Below are positions 58,420 through 64,000 of a stretch of DNA of 64,000 bases, one piece after another (the stretch's first letter is position 1; the number at the start of each line of letters is the position of its first letter). The notes beneath the pieces were generated by a model. That model did no database searches. It had not been told where the DNA came from and saw only the letters and a program-made list of their open reading frames with translations. The translations under genes and the position numbers were made by a program. The DNA lies in assembly GCF_014204915.1 (NCBI RefSeq), contig NZ_JACHMH010000001.1, positions 9,771,501 through 9,835,500 on the forward strand, in the 5' to 3' direction. This stretch comes from Crossiella cryophila. GTDB lineage: Bacteria; Actinomycetota; Actinomycetes; Mycobacteriales; Pseudonocardiaceae.

Positions 58420-59433
58420 TCAGGTCTTGGGGAACTTCGCCTTGAGCGCCTTGACCACGCCGATGGCCTTGCCGCAGGCGTCGTAGCCCGCCGTGTTGGG
58501 CACGTTGGTCACCTCGACCTGCACCACTTCGGCCTTGGTGCCCTCGGTGGTGCGGTACGGCCAGGAGATCTCACACCGGGGGTGACTGGTGTCGGAGTAC
58601 TTCTTGTAGACGGTGAGGCTGTCGTCGACCTTCACCTCCTCTGGTGCGAGCGAGCCCTTGGCGTTCTTGGGATTGGTCTCCACGCTCAGGGTGATCTTGA
58701 GCGAGAGCCCGTCGGTCCGGCGCCAGCTGCACTGGTGCAGCCGCCACGGGAAGATCGAGGGCACGTTGGTCAGCACATCGGCCAACGCGATCTGGTCGAG
58801 CACGGTGCAGGTGTCGACCTGGGCCAGCACCCCGGATTCGGCGTTCCGCTGCGGCGGATTGCTCTTGATCCGGTTGATCACGGCCGCGCCCGCCTTGTTG
58901 CTCAGGTCGCAGCGATTGGCCGCCTCGGTGCGCAACGAGACGCCGACCCCCAGCGAGTACGTGCCCTCCTGAACCATGATCTTGTGGTCGCAGAAGGTCT
59001 GGTTGACGCTCTGGTCCGCCTTGAGCCCACCCACGTCCTTGGTCAGCCGCTTGCTCTCCAGCAGCATGTTGATACCGAGTTCGACCTTGATCGACGAGGT
59101 CTTCCCGTCCTTGCGCAAGGTCACCGAGCACTCGTCGTACCCACTGGCCGTCGGCGCACCGGCCTCCCCCAGCTCGGCCACCGACTCAGCGTCGATGACC
59201 CCGCACGGATCCACCTTGCGCAACCGGTCCGGCGCGAACGCCGGATCCACCGGTTTGCCCTCCGGCACCCCGGAACCACCACTGCTCCCGGAGGCGTCGG
59301 CGGCCGGGATGGTCGACCGCGAGAAGTTCGTCTTGGCCAGGTCGACGTCGGCGCCACAGGCGGCCACGCTCGCCAGCAGGGCGAACGCGGTGAGCAGGGA
59401 GGGCACGGGCTTCAGGCGGAACACGAGGTGCAC
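58420..59433 (-). CDS. DUF3558-type lipoprotein
   Basis: The protein has about 337 residues from a GTG at 59433 (a GTG at 59424 is close by). Lipobox ASVAAC gives Cys26. The mature protein opens with a Ser/Gly-rich linker, then KVDPCGVIDAESVAEL and repeated cysteine-containing elements (DECSVTL, FCDHKIMV, NRCDLSN, VDTCTVL, HQCSWRR, RCEISW, YDACGKAI), typical of DUF3558-like lipoproteins. Anchored outside the membrane; function unknown. No Shine-Dalgarno, so possibly leaderless. Confidence 0.78.
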   Translation of the reverse strand: MHLVFRLKPVPSLLTAFALLASVAACGADVDLAKTNFSRSTIPAADASGSSGGSGVPEGKPVDPAFAPDRLRKVDPCGVIDAESVAELGEAGAPTASGYDECSVTLRKDGKTSSIKVELGINMLLESKRLTKDVGGLKADQSVNQTFCDHKIMVQEGTYSLGVGVSLRTEAANRCDLSNKAGAAVINRIKSNPPQRNAESGVLAQVDTCTVLDQIALADVLTNVPSIFPWRLHQCSWRRTDGLSLKITLSVETNPKNAKGSLAPEEVKVDDSLTVYKKYSDTSHPRCEISWPYRTTEGTKAEVVQVEVTNVPNTAGYDACGKAIGVVKALKAKFPKT

Positions 59434-59474
59434 GGTAGCGAGCCCACGCCAGGCCCGTGTGCCGAACCCGCCGA

Positions 59475-60053
59475 TCAGGGGTGGAGTGGCGGGGTGGGCG
59501 GGGGCGGGCGGCAGGGATTGGGCTGGTGGCGGGGGGCGGGTGGGGCGCTCGCCGACGGGTGGGGTGGCGGGGTGATCGGGCGGGGTGCGGGTGCCGGGTG
59601 GGCGATGGGGCGGGGCCTGGCGGGCGGCGCGGCGGGGCAGGGTGCGGCGGCGGATGGTGGGGCGAGACGCAGGGCGGGAGCGGTCGGAGTCGCAGGCGTG
59701 GTCGGGCGCGGTGCGGCGGAGACCGAGGGCTGGACGGAACTGGGCGGAGCGGCATGCGTGGCGGAGACCCAGAACAGGACCGGGCCCGGCGGCACGGCAT
59801 GGGCCGCCATGGAGGCAGGCGGCGAGACGCGGCCCAGCGGCGCGGAACGCGAGACAGGGTAAGCCGCGGCGGAATTCAGTGGCGGGACAGGGCTCGGCGG
59901 CACGGCGCGAGCCGCTATGGGGGCAGGCGGTTGGCCGCGGCCCGGTGGCGCGGAGCGTGTGGCGGGGTGAGTTGTGGCGGCGGGTGGTGGGGCGAGGCGG
60001 ACTGAGGGCGTCGGGTGGGGGTGCGGTCCGGTCTGGGCGAGCAATGCCGACAT
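59475..60053 (-). CDS. Uncertain Pro/Ala-rich low-complexity open frame
   Basis: The frame encodes 192 residues, dominated by Pro, Ala, Ser and Thr (for example ARPRPIAHPAPAPRP). It has one favourable sign: the ATG at 60053 is preceded by GGAGGAG at good spacing. Against it, all strands are open here because of extreme GC and G-run bias, and no domain or conserved motif is seen. It may be a disordered secreted-like protein without signal, a decaying gene, or non-coding sequence. Confidence 0.35.
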   Translation of the reverse strand: MSALLAQTGPHPHPTPSVRLAPPPAATTHPATRSAPPGRGQPPAPIAARAVPPSPVPPLNSAAAYPVSRSAPLGRVSPPASMAAHAVPPGPVLFWVSATHAAPPSSVQPSVSAAPRPTTPATPTAPALRLAPPSAAAPCPAAPPARPRPIAHPAPAPRPITPPPHPSASAPPAPRHQPNPCRPPPPTPPLHP

Positions 60054-60404
60054 GGGGTTCTCCTCCGCTGGCAGGGGCTGGGAGTCCGTGGCTTTCGGCG
60101 CCACGGCAACGACGCTGCCAGACCACCCGCCCCGCCGACAGCGACCTCGCCCCGCCCTGTGGACAACCCGTCGGATGTGGACAACTCGCCCGTTTCCGGG
60201 GCCGGGGCGGCGTTCTTGTCGGTGCCCTGTGCTAGCGGGCAACTTCGCGATCCGGTTACCGCAAGTCAACAACCGGGTAAAAATCCCAGCTCATAACCCG
60301 TGCGCCAGATCACGGACCGTTTCGGGAACGATCCAGAAGCCTGGAGCGATTAACTAGGTGAGCGGATTGGCCGCTCGACACAGAGGAATTCGAGAAGGAG
60401 AGCG

Positions 60405-60545
60405 ATGAGCGACCGCGACACCAGGAACGCCGCGACTCGGGGCCGGCCGGTGCGGGCCAGGCTGGGCCGGGCGGTGCGGTGGGTGGACGCCTGGACGCTG
60501 GAGGCGTTCAACCCGGTTTATCCGCACCGCCGGACCAACCGTTGA
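60405..60545 (+). CDS. Small basic protein, 46 residues
   Basis: A 46-codon frame with ATG at 60405, a strong ribosome-binding site (GAAGGAG) 4 nt upstream, and TGA at 60543. The product starts MSDRDTRNAATRGRPVR and ends HRRTNR, with two tryptophans in the middle (VRWVDAWTLEAF), consistent with a short amphipathic helix. It is convergent with the 60562 gene. Function unknown; it could be a small regulatory or membrane-surface peptide. Confidence 0.5.
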   Translation: MSDRDTRNAATRGRPVRARLGRAVRWVDAWTLEAFNPVYPHRRTNR

Positions 60546-60561
60546 GCTGTTGAGCTAGCGG

Positions 60562-60858
60562 CTAGTGCCCGCCGGCGCCAGTGGCGTCGTCGGCGGCTTC
60601 CGCCTCCGCCGGCACCCGCAGCGGGCGCGCGACGGTCCAGATCACGAAGAACGCGGTGACCGCGAGCATGGACAGGCCGGTCCACAGGTTGATGTTGATC
60701 CCGCCGGTCTTGGCCAGGTCGGCGGCTGTGGTGTCGAACAGGCCCACGACGGTGAGCACCACCCCGTAGATCCCGAACAACAGCGCGATGATCAGGCGCA
60801 GGTCGAAAAGACCCGCCATCCCGGTGGCGCGCTTGGTCTCGGTCGCTTGTTCAGCCAT
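60562..60858 (-). CDS. Small two-helix membrane protein beside the sodium/sugar symporter
   Basis: The protein has 98 residues. The ATG at 60858 is preceded by GGGAGGG. Two membrane helices (DLRLIIALLFGIYGVVLTVVGLF and LWTGLSMLAVTAFFVIWTVARPL), with a polar C-terminus. It lies 10 bp downstream of the symporter gene on the same strand, so it is cotranscribed and may be an accessory subunit, as recalled for other actinobacterial symporter operons. Role inferred from position. Confidence 0.8.
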   Translation of the reverse strand: MAEQATETKRATGMAGLFDLRLIIALLFGIYGVVLTVVGLFDTTAADLAKTGGININLWTGLSMLAVTAFFVIWTVARPLRVPAEAEAADDATGAGGH

Positions 60859-60868
60859 GGTCCCTCCC

Positions 60869-62572
60869 TCAGCCGACGAAGATGTTGAGCAGGATGGTCA
60901 GCACCAGCACCCCGCCACCCAGCAGCGCGGGCGAGCGGTACCAGCCGGCGTCGTCGCCGGTCTTGGAGTGGGTGCGGGTCTCCTTCGGCGTCAGGCTGTA
61001 GACCAGGCCGGTCAACTCGGAGTCCGGCTTGGGCTTGGTGACCAGTGAGACCGCCACGCTGACCAGGATGTCCACCACGAACGCCGCGCCGGCGCCGATG
61101 AAGCTCGCGCCCTGGCCGGGCAGGTCGAGGACCTGGATGCCCAGCTTCGGCTCGGCCAGCAGCCACACCGTGATCGCGGCCAGGGTGCCGGCGACCAGGC
61201 CGACCCAGCCCGCGGTCGGGGTCATCCGCTTCCAGAACATGCCCAGGATGAACGTGGCGAACAGCGGTGCGTTGAAGAAGGAGAACAGCGCCTGGATGTA
61301 GTCCATGATGTTGGACCCGCCCAGGTTGGCCGCGATGAAGGCGGTGCCGATCGCGATCACGCACGCGGCCACGGTGGCCAGCCGACCGACCCGCAGGTAG
61401 TACTCGTCCGGCCGGTCCTTGCGGACGTAGTCCTGCCACAGGTCATAGGTGAAGACCGTGTTGAACGAGCTGACGTTGGCCGCCACGCCCGCCATGAACG
61501 AGGCCAGCAGACCCGCGATCGCCACGCCCAGCACGCCGTTGGGCAGCAGGTCGCGCATCAGGTACAGCAGCACCTGGTTGTACTCCGCGCCCGAGCTGTG
61601 GTCGCCTGCCTTGATCGCGGCGATGTCGGGCACCAGCACCGCGCCGATGATGCCGGGGATGATGATGATCGCCGGGATGAGCGCCTTGGGGTAGGCGCCG
61701 ATGATCGGGGTGCGCCGGGCGGCCGACATGCTCTTGGCCGACATCGCGCGCTGGACCTCGGCGAAGTTCGTGGTCCAGTAACCGAAGGACAGCACGAAAC
61801 CGAGGCCGAAGACCAGGCCGATCACGCTGAGCGTGCCGTTGGCGATACCGGTCAGGTCGCTGGCAGGCCAGGTGGACAGGTTGTTCGCGCCGCCGGTGCT
61901 GGCGGTGACCTTGGCGACCAGGCCCTCCCAGCCGCCGATCTTGTGCAGCGCGATGATCGTGATCGGTGCCAGCGCGGCGACGATGACGAAGAACTGCAGC
62001 ACCTCGTTGTAGATGGCCGCGGACAGCCCGCCCATCGTGGTGTAGGCGAGCACGACCACCGCGGCGATCACGATGGACAGCCAGATCGGCCAGCCGAGCA
62101 GCACGTTGATGATCACCGAGAGGGCGAACAGGTTGATGCCCGCGATGAGCACCTGGGCCACCGCGAAGCTCAGCGCGTTGACCAGGTGCGCGGGCCTGCC
62201 GAAGCGGCGCCGCATGAACTCGGGAACGCTACGGACCTTGGAGCCGTAGTAGAACGGCATCATGACCAGGCCCAGGAAGACCATGGCCGGGATGGCGCCG
62301 ATCCAGTAGTAGTGCACCGTGGCCAGGCCGTACTGGGCGCCGTTGGCCGTCATGCCCATCAGTTCCAGGGCGCCCAGGTTGGCCGAGATGAAGGCCAGGC
62401 CGGTCACCCAGGCGGGCAGCGATCGGCCGGAGAGCAGGAAGTCGAGGCTGGTCGACACCGAACGCCGGGCCATATACCCGATGCCCAGCACCAGTACGAA
62501 GTACACCGCGAGCAACGCGTAGTCGAGCAGGCTTGCGTCTAGACGCAGGCTCGAAGCGGCGAGCGCTTCCAC
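60869..62572 (-). CDS. Sodium:solute symporter (SSS family, SGLT-like sugar carrier)
   Basis: The protein has 567 residues from a GTG at 62572 with GGTGGAG 5 nt upstream; an ATG at 62614 is a longer alternative. About 14 membrane helices, with SSS motifs GRSLPAWVTGLAFISANLGALELMGMTANGAQYG, GSKVRSVPEFMRRRFGRPAHLVNALSF, and the sodium-site region NVSSFNTVFTYDLWQDYV. Closest in pattern to vSGLT-type sugar symporters. A LacI-type box (62686-62699) upstream fits sugar-dependent control. Operon with the small membrane protein at 60562. Confidence 0.9.
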   Translation of the reverse strand: MEALAASSLRLDASLLDYALLAVYFVLVLGIGYMARRSVSTSLDFLLSGRSLPAWVTGLAFISANLGALELMGMTANGAQYGLATVHYYWIGAIPAMVFLGLVMMPFYYGSKVRSVPEFMRRRFGRPAHLVNALSFAVAQVLIAGINLFALSVIINVLLGWPIWLSIVIAAVVVLAYTTMGGLSAAIYNEVLQFFVIVAALAPITIIALHKIGGWEGLVAKVTASTGGANNLSTWPASDLTGIANGTLSVIGLVFGLGFVLSFGYWTTNFAEVQRAMSAKSMSAARRTPIIGAYPKALIPAIIIIPGIIGAVLVPDIAAIKAGDHSSGAEYNQVLLYLMRDLLPNGVLGVAIAGLLASFMAGVAANVSSFNTVFTYDLWQDYVRKDRPDEYYLRVGRLATVAACVIAIGTAFIAANLGGSNIMDYIQALFSFFNAPLFATFILGMFWKRMTPTAGWVGLVAGTLAAITVWLLAEPKLGIQVLDLPGQGASFIGAGAAFVVDILVSVAVSLVTKPKPDSELTGLVYSLTPKETRTHSKTGDDAGWYRSPALLGGGVLVLTILLNIFVG

Positions 62573-62685
62573 CCGGGCTCCACCTCCAAGGTCAGCACGG
62601 TCGTCATCCGACATGACGGCGGTACCGTAATACCTCCTTGACAAAGCAGCGACACAGAGGTCAGAGGCATCTCCATCGATGCAGG

Positions 62686-62699
62686 TGAGAGCGCTTTCA
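62686..62699. promoter_or_regulatory. LacI-type operator upstream of the sugar symporter
   Basis: TGAGAGCGCTTTCA differs by one base from the classical palindrome TGAAAGCGCTTTCA. It lies 113 bp upstream of the symporter start. The motif class differs from the GACAAC sites of the mannan locus. Confidence 0.65.
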
Positions 62700-62746
62700 A
62701 ATTTTTGACCTGTGGCTGCCTCCACCACATGCCGGACAAAGCTGCG

Positions 62747-62752
62747 TAATCT
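62747..62752 (+). promoter_or_regulatory. -10 box for a leaderless zinc-ribbon gene mRNA
   Basis: TAATCT ends exactly 7 nt before the GTG at 62760, the spacing expected when transcription starts at the first base of the start codon. No Shine-Dalgarno is present. Confidence 0.55.
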
Positions 62753-62759
62753 TGCATAT

Positions 62760-63116
62760 GTGATTTGTCCGAAGTGCCAGAACGTGATGCAGACCGTGGA
62801 CCGCGGTGGGGTGCACATCGAGCAGTGCCAGGGCTGTCGGGGGATCTTCCTCGACCGCGGCGAGCTCGAGCAGATCGCCGGCGCCGAGCGCAACTACTAC
62901 GCCGCCGCACCGGTCCCGCCGCCGCCCCCGCCGATGCCGGGCTACCGGCACGACTCGCCGCCGCCGTATGGCCACCGCGGTAGTCACGGCCACCGCGACT
63001 CGCCCCCGCCCTACGGCGGACACCGGCCGGGTTACCGCGATTCGCCGCCCCCCTACGGCGGCCACGGCTACGGCCACAAGCGGAAGAAGAGCTTCCTGGA
63101 AGGGCTGTTCGACTGA
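62760..63116 (+). CDS. Zinc-ribbon (TFIIB-like) protein with His/Pro/Tyr-rich tail
   Basis: The protein has 118 residues from a GTG at 62760 (probably leaderless). A zf-TFIIB-type zinc ribbon (CPKC at 3-6 and CQGC at 23-26, then GIFLDRGELEQI) is followed by a low-complexity region with repeated RDSPPPYGG units and many His residues. It ends in the basic KRKKSFLEGLFD. The function of this family is unknown. The next gene, 17 bp downstream, is also a zinc-ribbon protein, so they probably form an operon. Confidence 0.82.
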   Translation: MICPKCQNVMQTVDRGGVHIEQCQGCRGIFLDRGELEQIAGAERNYYAAAPVPPPPPPMPGYRHDSPPPYGHRGSHGHRDSPPPYGGHRPGYRDSPPPYGGHGYGHKRKKSFLEGLFD

Positions 63117-63133
63117 TTCCCGGCCCCAACCCC

Positions 63134-63769
63134 GTGGACCTCAAGATCTGCGTCAACTGCGGCGACAAGGCCGAGGTCCCGGTGGTCCTGCCGGGCGACC
63201 CGGTCCTACTCTGCGTGCGTTGCGGACATCGGCAGCCGTTCCTGCGGCTGCCGATGTTCGCGCTCACCGGACCCAGTGGCACCGGCAAGTCCACCGTGGG
63301 CAAGATGCTGACCGCCGAACTCGGTGACGCGGTCGTGGTGATGGAACAGGACGTGCTGTGGTCGGCCGGGTTGCAGGACCCGGCAGATGACTACCGGGTC
63401 TTCCGCGCGACCTGGCTGCGCATGGTGGCCATGGTCAACCAGAGCGGTCGCCCGGTGGTGCTGTGCGGCACCGTGGTGCCGGTGCAGTTCGAGCGGCTGC
63501 CCGAACGCGCCTTCCTCGGCGACATCCACTACCTGGCGCTGACCTGCGCGCCGGACCTGCTGGCCAAGCGGTTGCGGGTGCGACCGGCCTGGCGGGAGTG
63601 GGACGACGAGGACCGGATCAGCGAGATGCTGGAGTTCAACGAGTGGGTCCGGGCCACCGCGGCCACCATGGAGCCGCCGATGGAACTGCTGGACACCACC
63701 GACATCAGCCTGGCCGAGTCGGTGCGGGCGGTGGCCGACTGGGTCCGGCGCGGACTGGCCGAACGCTGA
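63134..63769 (+). CDS. P-loop nucleotide/small-molecule kinase with N-terminal zinc ribbon
   Basis: The protein has 211 residues from a GTG at 63134. An N-terminal zinc ribbon (CVNC at 6-9 and CVRC at 27-30) is joined to a P-loop kinase domain with Walker A GPSGTGKST at 46-54, EQDVLWSAG, and a late KRLRVRPAWREWDDEDRI LID-like segment. The kinase part resembles AAA_33/shikimate-kinase-like proteins. Substrate unknown. Likely cotranscribed with the zinc-ribbon gene upstream; a strong terminator follows. Confidence 0.82.
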   Translation: MDLKICVNCGDKAEVPVVLPGDPVLLCVRCGHRQPFLRLPMFALTGPSGTGKSTVGKMLTAELGDAVVVMEQDVLWSAGLQDPADDYRVFRATWLRMVAMVNQSGRPVVLCGTVVPVQFERLPERAFLGDIHYLALTCAPDLLAKRLRVRPAWREWDDEDRISEMLEFNEWVRATAATMEPPMELLDTTDISLAESVRAVADWVRRGLAER

Positions 63770-63777
63770 GTCGTCAG

Positions 63778-63811
63778 CTCCGCCGGGGAACGCGAGCGCG
63801 CCCCGGCGGAG
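63778..63811. terminator. Bidirectional stem-loop terminator
   Basis: CTCCGCCGGGG pairs perfectly with CCCCGGCGGAG around a 12-nt loop, between the kinase stop (63769) and the convergent nucS stop (63816). Confidence 0.85.
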
Positions 63812-63815
63812 TCGC

Positions 63816-64000
63816 TCAGAACAGGCGGAACTCGTCCGGCTCGATGCCGCGCAGCGCGTCGTAGTCCAGCGTGACGCAGCGGATGCCGCGGTCCTCGGCC
63901 AGCGTGCGGGCCTGCGGCTTGATGATCTGGGCCGCGAACACGCCCTTGACCGGGGACAGCAGCGGGTCCCGGTTGAGCAGCTCCAGGTACCTGGTCAGCT
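63816..64000 (-). CDS. nucS: Endonuclease NucS, C-terminal fragment (5' end outside window)
   Basis: About 61 residues are visible, reading ...[24 protein letters not shown], then [23 protein letters not shown], and ending EPDEFRLF. This is the conserved C-terminus of NucS/EndoMS, the mismatch-specific endonuclease of actinobacteria that replaces MutS/MutL. The C-terminal tail contains the clamp-binding motif region of the family. The rest lies beyond position 64000. Confidence 0.88.
   Translation of the reverse strand, partial: LTRYLELLNRDPLLSPVKGVFAAQIIKPQARTLAEDRGIRCVTLDYDALRGIEPDEFRLF

Noticed and set aside
56773-59862. A 1029-codon plus-strand frame opposite the aldehyde dehydrogenase and DUF3558 genes
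   Set aside because: It spans two well-supported minus-strand genes and their spacer; composition (His/Gly/Arg/Gln) is typical of antisense GC-rich frames.

Overview
This is a high-GC window with GTG-rich starts, many 4-bp gene overlaps, several leaderless-looking starts, AfsR/SARP regulators, DUF3558 lipoproteins and a Scy-like coiled-coil protein. It looks like the chromosome of a filamentous actinomycete. The mix (DUF3558 lipoproteins, paired SARP regulators, crotonyl-CoA reductase beside a polarity protein) suggests Pseudonocardiaceae, but the genus cannot be fixed from the sequence alone. No rRNA, tRNA, CRISPR array, transposase or phage gene was seen. The gene order largely looks like actinobacterial core with accessory insertions.

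Positions 1-5,600: a truncated and a complete paralogue of a zinc-metallopeptidase-like lipoprotein, a 23-bp tandem repeat array, a thioredoxin/TPR co-chaperone, a thiamine-binding protein divergent from a MarR regulator, and a DUF3817 membrane protein. Positions 5,592-19,400: two giant AfsR-type regulators flank a Cys/Met-metabolism PLP enzyme, two tandem trypsin-like proteases, a CUT1 sugar transporter without its own ATPase, and an ABC-2 exporter whose ATPase partner has lost its catalytic motifs. Positions 19,400-28,300: a palindrome-rich spacer, then what looks like an alpha-mannan or high-mannose-glycan utilisation locus. A secreted GH92 mannosidase is divergent from an operon of LacI regulator, mannose-6-phosphate isomerase and a CUT2 sugar transporter. 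GACAAC-type operators sit in front of both arms, and a near-identical site lies in front of the CUT1 operon at 11,153.

Positions 28,300-42,500: small membrane proteins, LtrA, an ATP-grasp protein, then a meaB-thiolase operon divergent from methylmalonyl-CoA epimerase, a penicillin-acylase-type hydrolase, a TetR regulator, crotonyl-CoA carboxylase/reductase and a long hendecad-repeat coiled-coil protein. With the 3-hydroxyacyl-CoA dehydrogenase at 50,291 this gives most of an acetyl-CoA to ethylmalonyl/methylmalonyl-CoA route. The meaB-thiolase-epimerase-coiled-coil neighbourhood resembles the Streptomyces filP/scy region (recalled, not searched).

Positions 42,500-64,000: hydrolases, a P-loop kinase fused to three GNAT acetyltransferase domains (the most unusual gene here), a GH28-type glycosidase, the double 3-hydroxyacyl-CoA dehydrogenase, a complete PTS-type dihydroxyacetone kinase operon (dhaK-dhaL-dhaM), an iron-box-controlled siderophore-binding lipoprotein, an aldehyde dehydrogenase, a DUF3558 lipoprotein, a low-complexity uncertain frame, a sodium/sugar symporter operon behind a LacI-type box, two consecutive zinc-ribbon genes (one a P-loop kinase), and the 3' end of nucS at the right edge.
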